From contig JAQXQC010000081.1 in the NCBI GenBank assembly GCA_029100965.1, forward strand, positions 1 through 35,831: a DNA stretch of 35,831 nucleotides. The letters run 5' to 3'. Of this stretch, positions 23,851-32,921 are shown piece after piece (within the stretch, counting starts at the first letter, position 1; every line of letters begins with the position of its first letter). The position numbers were made by a program, and so were the translations under genes. The DNA is from Bacilli bacterium. Lineage in GTDB: Bacteria > Bacillota_I > Bacilli_A > RF39 > UBA660. The notes under the pieces are model-generated. The model had not been told where the DNA came from. It saw nothing but the letters and a program-made list of their open reading frames with translations, and did no database searches.

Positions 23851-24099
23851 ATGTATGAATACAAAAGTCAAGAAGAACTTTATCAAGGGTTAGTACCAGC
23901 CCTTCATGTAAAACTAAAATTATTAAAAAGAGGAAATTACAATATGATTACAGAAAATGATATTTGGAATTATCTAAGAGAAAGTAAATGGGAAAATAGC
24001 GTTAATTTAACATTATCTGAGATGGTACAAGATATCCTTCATACAGATAATAGCGAATTTGCTAAATATAAAGAAAAAATAAAAGAAAATATATTTTAA
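23851..24099 (+). CDS. ComN-like post-transcriptional regulator family protein
   Basis: The 82-residue protein matches the pattern of the Firmicute post-transcriptional regulator family that includes B. subtilis ComN: an N-terminal helix (EELYQGLVPALHVKLKLLK), the ITENDIWNYLRESKW segment and the LTLSEMVQDILHTDN helix. In Bacillus, comN lies close to secDF, and here it is 11 bases upstream of secDF, which supports the call. A TATAAT at 23771-23776 is the likely -10. The target RNA is unknown here. Confidence 0.75.
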   Translation: MYEYKSQEELYQGLVPALHVKLKLLKRGNYNMITENDIWNYLRESKWENSVNLTLSEMVQDILHTDNSEFAKYKEKIKENIF

Positions 24100-24110
24100 G
24101 GGGGAAGAAA

Positions 24111-26471
24111 ATGTTAACAACAATATATATAGCACTAACAGTTATTGCAATAATAAGTATTTTATTATTCTTTAAATTAAAAAATAAATTACAAAAATTT
24201 TTATTTGGAACATTAATTTGTATTTGTATAATTATTACATGTATAATCTCTTATCAACCACTACTAGATAAAATTAATTATGGATTAGATTTACAAGGAG
24301 GATTTGAAGTATTATATAAAGTAAGTCCAATTGATAAAAAGAAAAAATTAGATAGTGACATGTTATATAATACATATAAATCCCTTCTAAAAAGAATAGA
24401 TATTTTAGGGGTTAGTGAACCAGAAATTACCATTGAAGGTGATAATCAGATCCGTGTTAAATTAGCTGGAGTAACCAATAAAGAAGAAGCGAGAGAAGTT
24501 TTATCTTCAACAGCCTCTTTAACATTTAGAGATACATCTAATCATTTATTAATGACATCAGATGTATTAGGAGGAAATGCAAAAGTTTCAACAGATCAAA
24601 ACGGAAAACCAGCAGTAAGTCTTTCAATTAAAGACAAAGATAAATTTTATGAAGTAACAAGTAAAGTTTCTAAAATGACCAATAACTTAATCGTTATATG
24701 GTTAGATTATGATGAAGATAAAGATAGTTATTCTAGTGAAAAAGAAAAATGTGGTAGTTTATCAGATTCTCACTGTCTAAGTGCCGCAACAGTATCTCAA
24801 GGATTCTCAAGTGACGTTATCATTAGTGGAAGTTTTACTGAAGATGAAGCTAAAAACCTAGTAGAATTAATTAATTCAGGAGCATTACCTACAAAATTAG
24901 AAGAAATATCATCTAGAACAGTAGAAGCAGAATTTGGAGAATCAAGTTTAAATAAAACTTTAACTGCTGGAGTATTAGGAATTATTATCGTTGTTTTGAT
25001 TATCACTACAATTTATCATTTCTCTGGATTTATTGCATCTATTGGTGTTCTTCTATATACAGCATTAACATTCTTAATATTCTACCTAATTAATGGTGTT
25101 TTAACCTTACCTGGAATCTCTGCAATGCTACTGGGAATAGGAATGGCAGTGGATGCTAATGTTATTTCTTTTGAAAGAATAAAAGAATTATTAAAAATAG
25201 GAAAACCATTAGATGAAGCATTTAAAGAAGGAAATAAAGCCTCACTTAGTAGTATATTAGATTCTAATATTACTACAATGATAGTAGCCATTATCTTGTT
25301 CATTTTAGGAGAATCTAGCGTTAAAGGATTTGCAACAATGCTTATTATTAGTATTATTGTAACGGTTTTAGTGATGGTTGTCTTCGTAAAAACAATTTTA
25401 AAATTTTTTGTGGAAACCAGATTTTTTGATGACAAACTAAATTTCTTTATTGGGGTAAGAAAAAAACAAATTATTCCAAGTGAAAGTGTTCATATTCCGT
25501 TTAAGAACTTAGAATTTGTTCGCAATAGAAAATTCTTCTTAAGTTTAACTGTGATGATTATCGCAGTAGGAACAATCCTATCTTTTGTAAGAGGAATTAA
25601 CCTAGGTGTAGATTTTACTGGAGGAACAACGATTACCGTAACCAAAAATGAAAAAGTAAAATTAAAAACATTAGAACAAGAATTAAAAGATTCTAAGTAT
25701 ACCATCAAAAAAACTGAAGATAGTAAAAATGATATTACAGTTACAATAGATGAAGTACTAGATAAAAATCATATTAAAAAATTATCTCAGAAAATAGAAA
25801 AAGAATATAATACTGATACAGATATTTATACAGTAAGTAAAGTAGTAAAACAAGAATTAACTAAAAATGCAATTAAGTCATTATTATTTGCATCAATCGG
25901 TATTCTAATTTATGTAGCATGTCGATTCAAATTTAATTATGCGATTTCAGCTTTAGCAGCACTACTTCATGATGTCGTAATGATAATCTTATTCTTTTGT
26001 ATCTTTAAATTAGAAATTACCAGTATCTTTATAGCAGCAATACTAACCATTATCGGATATTCTATTAATGATACCATTGTTACATTTGATATGATAAGAG
26101 AAAATTATAAAAAGACATTACAACAAAAAATAGGAAAAAGAAAGAAGAATATAGAAGATATTCATTTAAATGATGAAGAATTAATTGACTTAGTAAATGA
26201 TAGTGTTCGTATTACTTTCACAAGAAGTGTTTTAACAACACTAACAACCATATTTCCAGTAATTTGTTTATTATTATTTGGTGCAAAAGAAATCTTTAAC
26301 TTTAATATTGCTTTATTAGTAGGATTTATTGCTGGTGTATATTCATCAATCTATATTTCTAATCAACTGTGGTTAATATTAGAGTCAAGAAGATTAAAGA
26401 AACCACAAAAAAAAGATGATAGTGATAAAAAAGAAATTAGTGAAATAGAGATTAAGGGAGTTAATTGCTAA
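24111..26471 (+). CDS. secDF: SecDF protein-export fusion protein
   Basis: This RND-type accessory of the Sec translocase uses ion motive force to pull secreted proteins out. The 786-residue protein is SecD and SecF in one chain, as in Bacilli. The SecD half has an N-terminal transmembrane helix, YGLDLQGGFEV, a periplasmic-type domain (residues about 60-285), then membrane helices with GIGMAVDANVISFERIKE. The SecF half begins near FVRNRKFF with FVRGINLGVDFTGGTT, then five helices with GYSINDTIVTFDMIRENYKK carrying the essential Asp. GGGGGAAG precedes the ATG. It is coupled with the ComN-like gene and ends in its own terminator. Confidence 0.96.
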   Translation: MLTTIYIALTVIAIISILLFFKLKNKLQKFLFGTLICICIIITCIISYQPLLDKINYGLDLQGGFEVLYKVSPIDKKKKLDSDMLYNTYKSLLKRIDILGVSEPEITIEGDNQIRVKLAGVTNKEEAREVLSSTASLTFRDTSNHLLMTSDVLGGNAKVSTDQNGKPAVSLSIKDKDKFYEVTSKVSKMTNNLIVIWLDYDEDKDSYSSEKEKCGSLSDSHCLSAATVSQGFSSDVIISGSFTEDEAKNLVELINSGALPTKLEEISSRTVEAEFGESSLNKTLTAGVLGIIIVVLIITTIYHFSGFIASIGVLLYTALTFLIFYLINGVLTLPGISAMLLGIGMAVDANVISFERIKELLKIGKPLDEAFKEGNKASLSSILDSNITTMIVAIILFILGESSVKGFATMLIISIIVTVLVMVVFVKTILKFFVETRFFDDKLNFFIGVRKKQIIPSESVHIPFKNLEFVRNRKFFLSLTVMIIAVGTILSFVRGINLGVDFTGGTTITVTKNEKVKLKTLEQELKDSKYTIKKTEDSKNDITVTIDEVLDKNHIKKLSQKIEKEYNTDTDIYTVSKVVKQELTKNAIKSLLFASIGILIYVACRFKFNYAISALAALLHDVVMIILFFCIFKLEITSIFIAAILTIIGYSINDTIVTFDMIRENYKKTLQQKIGKRKKNIEDIHLNDEELIDLVNDSVRITFTRSVLTTLTTIFPVICLLLFGAKEIFNFNIALLVGFIAGVYSSIYISNQLWLILESRRLKKPQKKDDSDKKEISEIEIKGVNC

Positions 26472-26482
26472 CTTCTTTTTTT
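26457..26482 (+). terminator. Terminator of comN-secDF
   Basis: GGAGTTA (26457-26463) pairs with TAACTTC (26469-26475, one G-U) around a 5-nt loop, then seven T residues. The stem overlaps the secDF stop codon. Confidence 0.75.
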
Positions 26483-26545
26483 ATAGTGTTAACTATTTTT
26501 TTATAGTCAGTAATATTTAAAAGAAGAAAAACTTTTTCAGTATTA

Positions 26546-26574
26546 TTGACACATAAAAAAATAAAGTTTAATAT
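26546..26574 (+). promoter_or_regulatory. Promoter of rel
   Basis: A perfect TTGACA at 26546-26551 with TAATAT at 26569-26574 (17-bp spacer); TATGAT at 26572-26577 is an alternative. Confidence 0.55.
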
Positions 26575-26606
26575 GATAGTATAGTTTTTTAAAGGAAGTG
26601 ATAGTG

Positions 26607-28766
26607 ATGAATGATGAATATAGAAATATAACAATAGAAGATTTAATTGAAAAAGTAAAGACTTACAATACCAATGAAAAAGATATAGAACTAATTAATA
26701 AAGCTTTTGATTATGCTTATAAAAAGCACTTTGGACAAAAAAGAATTAGTGGAGATGATTATATTACACATCCATTGAATGTTGCAATGATTTTAACGGA
26801 TATTAATGCCGATGCGACTTGTCTTGCAGCAGCCTTACTCCACGATACGATAGAAGATTCAGATAGTACAAAAGAAGAAGTTACCAAACTATTTGGAGCA
26901 GATGTTGCCTTATTGGTAGATGGTGTTACCAAGATTAATCGTCTTCATTTTTCTAATGCAGGAGAACAAATGGCAGCAAACCAAAGAAAAATCTTAGTAG
27001 GATTATCAGAAGATGTTAGAGTAATTATTATTAAATTAGCTGATCGTTTGCACAATATGAGAACATTATATGTTATGCCAGAAGAAAGGCAAAAGAAAAA
27101 AGCAAGAGAAACTCTAGAAATTTTAACTCCTGTAGCAGATAGATTGGGAATCAATAAAATTAAAAGTGAATTAGAAGATTTATCATTACGTTACTTAAAA
27201 CCAGATGTTTATTTTGATATTGTTGAAAAATTAAATGCTAAGAAAACAGAAATGGATGAAGATGTAAATGATATGTTAAAAGAAGTATCTAGTTTACTAA
27301 ATGAGCATAATATTAAACATGAAATCTTTGGAAGAAGTAAGAGTATTTATAGTATTTATAAAAAACTAGATAAAGGGAAAAAATTTAATGATATTTACGA
27401 TATCTTAGCCTTAAGAGTTTTAGTAGACACAGAACAAGAATGTTATTTAGCACTAGGATTAATCCATTCAAAATATAAACCAGTGCCTAATCGCTTTAAA
27501 GATTATATTGCTATGCCTAAAACTAATCTTTATCAATCTTTACATACGACTGTATTTGGGGTAGATGGAAAATTATTTGAAATTCAATTACGTACTTATG
27601 AAATGCATAAAATTGCTGAATATGGTATTGCCTCTCACTGGTCATATAAAGCACACGGTAGCGTAAAAACAGTAAAAGATTCTATGGAAGCAAAACTACA
27701 AATCTTTAGGAGTATTATGGAATTAAATGAAGAATCAGATACTCCAGAAGAATTTATCAGTAGTATTAAACAAGATGTCTTAAATAATAATTCCATTTAT
27801 GTATATACCCCTAAAGGAGATGTTTTAGAATTACCAGCAGGAGCAACTCCAGTAGATTTTGCTTATAAAGTCCATAGCGAAGTAGGAAATACTTTAGTAG
27901 GAGCTATTGTTAATGAAAATATAGTTCCTTTAGATTATCAGTTAAAAACAGGAGATATCATTAAAGTTAATACCAATAAATCCAGCAAAGGACCAAATAA
28001 AGATTGGCTAAATTTTGTTATTACTAGTCAAGCAAAAAATAAAATTAAATCTTTTTATAGCAAATTAGATAAAGATGAAAATCTAAATAAAGGACAAGAG
28101 ATTTTAACCAATGAATTAAGAAAAAACAATTTACCAGTTCATGAAAGTTTAACTGGTGAAAAATTAGATACTATCTTGGAAGAATTAAACTTAAAAACAT
28201 TAAATGAGTTGTATATGTTAGTAGGAACTTCAAAAGTTACTCCTCAATCTGTTGTTAAAATTTTAACTAAAGAAGAAGAAAAAGTAGATATTACTAGTAA
28301 AATTAATGAAAGTAATAATAAACCTATTATCAATAAAAATGATATTTTAGTAGAAGGATTAGATGATATTAAAGTAAATTTAAGTGGATGTTGTAAACCA
28401 ATACCAGGAGATAAAATTATTGGTTATATCACGAAAGGATCAGGAATTACAGTTCATAGAGCAATCTGCCAAAATATAGCAGATTTAGGAGAGAGATTGG
28501 TCAGTGTTAAATGGAATAATGACTTATCGAAAAAATACTTTACAGATTTAATTATTCATACCAATACATCAGATAACTTATTAGATATTATTACAAAAGC
28601 GAGTCTAAATAATATTACAATTGATAGTATTTCAACAATTAATAAAAGTGAATATAAAGTTTATAGCTTAACTGTATTAGTAGAAAATACAGAAAAATTA
28701 AATAAATTTATTACTGACTTAACAAACTTACCATTCACTTTAAAAGTAGAAAGATTATTAAAGTAA
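26607..28766 (+). CDS. rel: Bifunctional (p)ppGpp synthetase/hydrolase (Rel)
   Basis: This long RSH enzyme makes and degrades the starvation alarmone (p)ppGpp. The 719-residue protein has an HD hydrolase domain with YITHPLNVA and intact HDTIED. The synthetase domain has GRSKSIYSIYKK, DIYDILALRVLVD, NRFKDYIAMPKTNLYQSLHTTV and EIQLRT. A TGS domain (IYVYTPKGDVLELPAGATPV), a Cys-containing zinc-finger region (SGCCKPIPGD) and a C-terminal ACT domain follow. Both catalytic halves look intact. The ATG at 26607 was chosen because AAAGGAAG lies 8 bases upstream; GTG 26598 lies too near that site. It is separately terminated from the tandem synthetase gene downstream. Confidence 0.95.
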   Translation: MNDEYRNITIEDLIEKVKTYNTNEKDIELINKAFDYAYKKHFGQKRISGDDYITHPLNVAMILTDINADATCLAAALLHDTIEDSDSTKEEVTKLFGADVALLVDGVTKINRLHFSNAGEQMAANQRKILVGLSEDVRVIIIKLADRLHNMRTLYVMPEERQKKKARETLEILTPVADRLGINKIKSELEDLSLRYLKPDVYFDIVEKLNAKKTEMDEDVNDMLKEVSSLLNEHNIKHEIFGRSKSIYSIYKKLDKGKKFNDIYDILALRVLVDTEQECYLALGLIHSKYKPVPNRFKDYIAMPKTNLYQSLHTTVFGVDGKLFEIQLRTYEMHKIAEYGIASHWSYKAHGSVKTVKDSMEAKLQIFRSIMELNEESDTPEEFISSIKQDVLNNNSIYVYTPKGDVLELPAGATPVDFAYKVHSEVGNTLVGAIVNENIVPLDYQLKTGDIIKVNTNKSSKGPNKDWLNFVITSQAKNKIKSFYSKLDKDENLNKGQEILTNELRKNNLPVHESLTGEKLDTILEELNLKTLNELYMLVGTSKVTPQSVVKILTKEEEKVDITSKINESNNKPIINKNDILVEGLDDIKVNLSGCCKPIPGDKIIGYITKGSGITVHRAICQNIADLGERLVSVKWNNDLSKKYFTDLIIHTNTSDNLLDIITKASLNNITIDSISTINKSEYKVYSLTVLVENTEKLNKFITDLTNLPFTLKVERLLK

Positions 28767-28825
28767 AATACTGATAAATCTGTTTTCTAAAAGAATATTT
28801 CTACTTCTCTAAATTTGAGTAGTCT

Positions 28826-28857
28826 AAAATAACATCTAAACTTTTAGATGTTATTTT
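28826..28857. terminator. Strong terminator after rel
   Basis: A perfect 15-base inverted repeat (28826-28840 with 28843-28857) has A-rich and T-rich ends. The remainder of 28858-29044 is AT-rich and holds no gene that I can see. Confidence 0.85.
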
Positions 28858-29044
28858 CATATCTTATAATTCCTTTAAATAAATTAACTTAAGCACTTTA
28901 TAAAAATTTAAAATTATGATTAAGTATTTTTGCAATAACCATTTTAAGTAACTTTTTTCAAATTAAAAGAATAAAAAACTGTCATTATTAAACTTTTTTC
29001 CTTTATACAAGTTAACTACAAATTGATAAATATTCATAAAGTAC

Positions 29045-29073
29045 TAGACAAAAAGCATTTAATGTATTATAAT
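29045..29073 (+). promoter_or_regulatory. Promoter of the tandem alarmone synthetase gene
   Basis: TAGACA (29045-29050), a 17-bp spacer and TATAAT (29068-29073). The 5' leader would be about 70 bases, ending in a very strong AAGGGGGGAG binding site. Confidence 0.65.
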
Positions 29074-29151
29074 ATATATCCATATCAAAAAGAACTATAA
29101 TTAAATTTATGCAATTTAATAAAGAAAATTAATAAAAAGGGGGGAGATTTT

Positions 29152-30435
29152 ATGGAACAATTAGATTTAATTTATCAAGTTGCAATGGATAAACTAAAAT
29201 ATAAATTTAATTCTCTTTCAAAAGAATTTTCCCTTTTAGAAGAGAATAATCCCATTGAGCATATTAAATATCGAATAAAAAAGAAGGATAGTATTGAAGG
29301 AAAACTTAAAAAAAAGAATCTTCCTATTACAGAAGAAAGTATTCGTAATTTAAATGATATCTTAGGAGTGAGGGTAGTTTGCTCTTTCTTAGATGATGTA
29401 GAAGTTTTAATTAAAACAATTGAAAGTGATCCAGAGATTACTATATTGAAGTGTAAAAATTATATTGATACACCCAAAAATAATGGTTATATGAGTTATC
29501 ATTTAAATATTGAATTTCCTGTTTTAGTGAATGGGGTAGTAGAAAAAGTAAAAGCAGAAATTCAAGTTCGTACAATTGCTATGGATATGTGGGCAAGTTT
29601 AGAACATAAAATATGGTATAAAAAAGGAATAGAATTACCAGAAGAAATGACTAATGAAATTTATCAAATGGCAGATTTTTGTAAAATAGTGGATGAAAGA
29701 TTAAATGTTTATGCAAGAAATGCTGAATTTAGAACACCAACTAAAAAGATTGAGTACCCTTTTCTCCAAGATAAAAAATATTCCATTACCAAACTAAAGC
29801 ATGAAGCAGCATTAAAAATAATGGAAGAAAAAATTCAGTCTATTGTAGAAGAGTATGGTTTAAGTGATAGCCCTAATCCTATTGAACATGTTAAAAGTCG
29901 CCTAAAGTCAGATGATTCTATTGGTTTAAAGTTACAAAGAGAACAAAAAACATTAACAGTAAATTCCATCGAAGAAAATATCAATGATTTTGCAGGGATT
30001 CGTATTGTTTGTTCATTTAAAAGCGATGTAGAAAAAATCGTAACATTACTAAAAGATGACGCTACAATGGAAATTGTTGAAGAACAAGACTACATTACTT
30101 ATCCAAAAGATAGTGGCTATAAATCCTATCATCTATTAGTCAATGTACCAATTTATTTGCAAAATGGAGTAGAGAAGATTAAAGTGGAAATCCAAATCCG
30201 TACCATTGCTATGGATATGTGGGCAAGTTTAGAACATAAATTATGTTATCACAAAGAAGTAGATTCACGAACTAACTTAGAGTTAAAAAGAATAGCAAAT
30301 GTAGTAGGAAACATCGATGAAAGCATGGAAGAAATCATCAAAAAATCAAGAAATTTAGTAGCCCAAAAAAGTAAAAAGAAAGTAAGAAAAAAAGAAATTA
30401 CTGATTCTATGCTAAATAAAGAAAACCAAAGTTAA
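29152..30435 (+). CDS. Tandem double small-alarmone-synthetase protein
   Basis: The 427-residue protein contains two RelA/SpoT synthetase domains of the RelQ/RelP (YjbM/YwaC) type. Domain 1 spans about residues 1-205 and domain 2 about 206-405. Each has the full motif set: IEH-(I/V)-K-x-R-(I/L)-K with D-S-I-x-x-K-L (29262- and about 29892-), N-D-x-x-G-(V/I)-R-(V/I)-V-C-S-F, D-Y-I/N-Y-I with P-K, G-Y-(M/K)-S-Y-H-L, and E-I-Q-(V/I)-R-T-I-A-M-D-M-W-A-S-L-E-H-K. Domain 1 has Met where the G-Y-x-S-Y-H motif usually has Lys/Arg; domain 2 has Lys. No hydrolase domain is present. A Lys-rich tail ends the protein. Normal members are about 210-250 residues and form tetramers. This protein would supply two subunits per chain. 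Product ((p)ppGpp or another alarmone) is inferred. Confidence 0.9.
   Translation: MEQLDLIYQVAMDKLKYKFNSLSKEFSLLEENNPIEHIKYRIKKKDSIEGKLKKKNLPITEESIRNLNDILGVRVVCSFLDDVEVLIKTIESDPEITILKCKNYIDTPKNNGYMSYHLNIEFPVLVNGVVEKVKAEIQVRTIAMDMWASLEHKIWYKKGIELPEEMTNEIYQMADFCKIVDERLNVYARNAEFRTPTKKIEYPFLQDKKYSITKLKHEAALKIMEEKIQSIVEEYGLSDSPNPIEHVKSRLKSDDSIGLKLQREQKTLTVNSIEENINDFAGIRIVCSFKSDVEKIVTLLKDDATMEIVEEQDYITYPKDSGYKSYHLLVNVPIYLQNGVEKIKVEIQIRTIAMDMWASLEHKLCYHKEVDSRTNLELKRIANVVGNIDESMEEIIKKSRNLVAQKSKKKVRKKEITDSMLNKENQS
29575..29610 (+). repeat. 36-bp perfect direct repeat within the tandem synthetase gene, copy 1
   Basis: This is identical to 30205-30240 (offset 630 bases, 210 codons) and encodes the I-A-M-D-M-W-A-S-L-E-H-K block. 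Identity extends through all synonymous positions of twelve codons, while flanking codons differ. Confidence 0.95.
30205..30240 (+). repeat. 36-bp perfect direct repeat within the tandem synthetase gene, copy 2
   Basis: Partner of 29575-29610, in the second synthetase domain. Confidence 0.95.
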
Positions 30436-30462
30436 ATATAAGTAAATGATTTTAAATAAGGG

Positions 30463-30493
30463 ATAATCTAGAAATGGATTATACTCTTTTTTT
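30463..30493 (+). terminator. Probable terminator after the tandem synthetase gene
   Basis: ATAATC (30463-30468) pairs with GATTAT (30477-30482) around an 8-nt loop; a T-run at 30487-30493 follows after four bases. The stem is short, so strength is uncertain. Confidence 0.45.
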
Positions 30494-30604
30494 GTCTTCA
30501 AGAAAAATATTAGATAATTTTTTTATATAAAATTTTAATCTAATGAAGTATTTTTCTTATAAAATTATTTTCTTCTTCTTTTTGATAAAAAAATCAAAAA
30601 GGTA

Positions 30605-30632
30605 TTTACTTAAAATTTTAATTTGATATAAT
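30605..30632 (+). promoter_or_regulatory. Promoter of the arginine deiminase operon
   Basis: TTTACT (30605-30610), a 16-bp spacer and a consensus TATAAT (30627-30632) lie 55 bases before the arcA GTG. I did not find a clear ARG box or cre site. Confidence 0.6.
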
Positions 30633-30687
30633 TAAGGTAGATAATAGGAGAAACTTATTATCAATATAGATAAAAAGGAGAAAAAAA

Positions 30688-31935
30688 GTGAGTAATATTT
30701 ATGTAACAAGTGAAATAGGAAAATTAAAAAAAGTTTTACTACATCGACCTGGAAATGAATTATTAAATTTAACCCCAGATACATTAAGTGAACTATTATT
30801 TGATGATATTCCTTATTTAAAAGATGCGCAAAAAGAACATGATGCTTTTGCAAAAGCATTAATGGACAATGACATTGAAGTAGTTTATTTAGAAGATTTA
30901 GTTAGTGAAGTCATTGCTAGTGATGAAGAAATTAGAGATAAATTTATTAAACAATTTATTTATGAGGCTGGCATTACTACAATTAAGTACAGCACATTAA
31001 CATATAATTTTCTAGATAGTATCAAAGATTCAAAAAAATTAGTCTTAAAAACAATGGAAGGAATTCAAATTAGGGATATTCCTAAAAGAAAAAGAGAAAT
31101 TGAAAAAACTTTGGTAGATCTAGTAGAAGAACCAGAAAAATTCATTGCACCACCTATGCCTAATTTATACTTTACAAGAGATAATTTTGCTAGCGTGGGA
31201 AGAGGAGCAAACTTAAATCACATGTATTCTATAACAAGAAATAGAGAATGTATATATGCAGAATATGTATTTAAATATCATCCTGATTTTAAAGAATGTC
31301 CTTTATATTATGATAGAAGTTATCATTGGCATACAGAAGGTGGAGATTTTTTAAATATTAACGAAAAAGTGGTAGCCATTGGGATTTCTCAACGTACAGA
31401 ACCAGCTGCAATCGATCAATTGGCAAAAAACTTTTTTAGAGATCCAAGATGCAAAATTGAAACAATCTTAGCTTTTAATATTCCAGTATCCCGTGCTTTT
31501 ATGCATTTAGATACAGTATTTACCCAAATTGACAAATATACTTTTACGTACCATCCTGGAATTTCTGATACATTACAAGTATTTGAGATTACAGAAGGAT
31601 TTGATCCTACAACATTTGAAGATTTAAATGTAAAAGAATTAAAGGGAAGTTTAAAAGAAATATTAGAAAAATACTTACATCATCCAGTCACTTTGATACC
31701 ATGTGCTGGTGGAGATAAAGTAGCTTCTGAACGAGAACAATGGAATGATGGATCTAATACGTTATGTATTGCCCCTGGAGTAGTAGTAGTATATGATAGA
31801 AATAATGTTACTAATGATGCACTACGTAGAGCAGGAATTAAAGTAATCGAAGTACATGGTTCTGAACTTGGTCGTGGTCGTGGAGGTCCTAGATGTATGT
31901 CTATGCCACTTGTAAGGGAGGATGTACAATGGTAG
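30688..31935 (+). CDS. arcA: Arginine deiminase
   Basis: This enzyme hydrolyses arginine to citrulline and ammonia, the first step of the arginine deiminase pathway. The 415-residue length is typical. Landmarks are [12 protein letters not shown] near the N-terminus, [24 protein letters not shown] with the catalytic His/Asp region, and [13 protein letters not shown] with nucleophile Cys403. The start is GTG 30688, supported by AAGGAG seven bases upstream and the [12 protein letters not shown] beginning of the family. The end overlaps arcB by seven bases (31929-31935), giving a tightly coupled operon. Confidence 0.97.
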   Translation: MSNIYVTSEIGKLKKVLLHRPGNELLNLTPDTLSELLFDDIPYLKDAQKEHDAFAKALMDNDIEVVYLEDLVSEVIASDEEIRDKFIKQFIYEAGITTIKYSTLTYNFLDSIKDSKKLVLKTMEGIQIRDIPKRKREIEKTLVDLVEEPEKFIAPPMPNLYFTRDNFASVGRGANLNHMYSITRNRECIYAEYVFKYHPDFKECPLYYDRSYHWHTEGGDFLNINEKVVAIGISQRTEPAAIDQLAKNFFRDPRCKIETILAFNIPVSRAFMHLDTVFTQIDKYTFTYHPGISDTLQVFEITEGFDPTTFEDLNVKELKGSLKEILEKYLHHPVTLIPCAGGDKVASEREQWNDGSNTLCIAPGVVVVYDRNNVTNDALRRAGIKVIEVHGSELGRGRGGPRCMSMPLVREDVQW

Positions 31936-32921
31936 ATTTAAGAGGAAGAGATTTTTTAAAACTATTAGATTTTACTCCAACAGAAATTAGACACTTATTA
32001 GATGTAGCAAAGACATTAAAAAAACAAAAAAGAAATGGAGAATCTCATCGTTATTTAAAAGGAAAACAAATTGCCATGATTTTCGAAAAAGATTCAACTA
32101 GAACAAGATGTGCTTTTGAAGCAGGTGCCCATGATCTGGGAATGGAAGCAACTTACCTAGGACCTACAGGTTCTCAATTAGGAAAGAAAGAAACAATAGA
32201 AGACACTGCTCGTGTTTTATCAGGAATGTATGATGGAATTGAATATCGAGGATTTGATCAAAAAATTGTTGAATCATTAGCAAAATACAGTAAAGTTCCA
32301 GTATGGAATGGACTTACCAATGAATTTCATCCAACACAAATGCTTGCAGATATCATGACAATTCAAGAAGAATTCGGTAACCTAAAGGGAAGAAAATTAG
32401 TTTTTTGTGGAGATGCTAGAAATAATGTTGGAAATTCTTTAATGGTAGTTTGTGCAAAATTAGGAATGCATTTTGTTTGCTGTGCACCTAAAAATTTATG
32501 GCCAGAAGAAAATTTAACAGATGAATGTCGTAAAATTGCAGAAGGAACTAATGCAAAAATAGAAATGACAGAAGATATCATGGAAGGTACTAAAAATGCG
32601 GATGCTATTTATACTGATGTTTGGGTATCTATGGGAGAACCTATGGAATTATGGGAGGAAAGAATTAAATTATTAAGCCCATATCAAGTTAATGCTAAAG
32701 TAATGAAAAATGCTAAAAAAGAAGCTATTTTCTTACATTGTTTACCTTCTTTTCATAATAATGAAACAACTATAGGAAAACAAATAGAAGAAAAATTTGG
32801 AATTAAAGAAATGGAAGTTACAGATGAAGTATTTGAATCTAATCAGTCACGTGTATTCGAAGAAGCAGAGAATAGATTACATACAATAAAAGCTGTAATG
32901 TTGGAGACGTTGAAAAAATGA
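31929..32921 (+). CDS. arcB: Ornithine carbamoyltransferase, catabolic
   Basis: This enzyme converts citrulline and phosphate to ornithine and carbamoyl phosphate in this operon context. The 330-residue protein shows the carbamoyl-phosphate loop [63 protein letters not shown], and [11 protein letters not shown] with the catalytic Cys. The ATG at 31929 has GGGAGG eight bases upstream inside arcA; upstream starts in this frame lie within arcA coding sequence and were rejected. Its TGA overlaps the next ATG (ATGA at 32918-32921). Confidence 0.96.
   Translation: MVDLRGRDFLKLLDFTPTEIRHLLDVAKTLKKQKRNGESHRYLKGKQIAMIFEKDSTRTRCAFEAGAHDLGMEATYLGPTGSQLGKKETIEDTARVLSGMYDGIEYRGFDQKIVESLAKYSKVPVWNGLTNEFHPTQMLADIMTIQEEFGNLKGRKLVFCGDARNNVGNSLMVVCAKLGMHFVCCAPKNLWPEENLTDECRKIAEGTNAKIEMTEDIMEGTKNADAIYTDVWVSMGEPMELWEERIKLLSPYQVNAKVMKNAKKEAIFLHCLPSFHNNETTIGKQIEEKFGIKEMEVTDEVFESNQSRVFEEAENRLHTIKAVMLETLKK

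Noticed and set aside
24797-25708. Several reverse-strand open frames within secDF
   Set aside because: Shadows of hydrophobic coding sequence, with no start signals and no plausible products.
30632-30859. Reverse-strand 75-codon ORF overlapping the arcA start
   Set aside because: Covers the arcA promoter and 5' end antisense; no ribosome binding site or family pattern.
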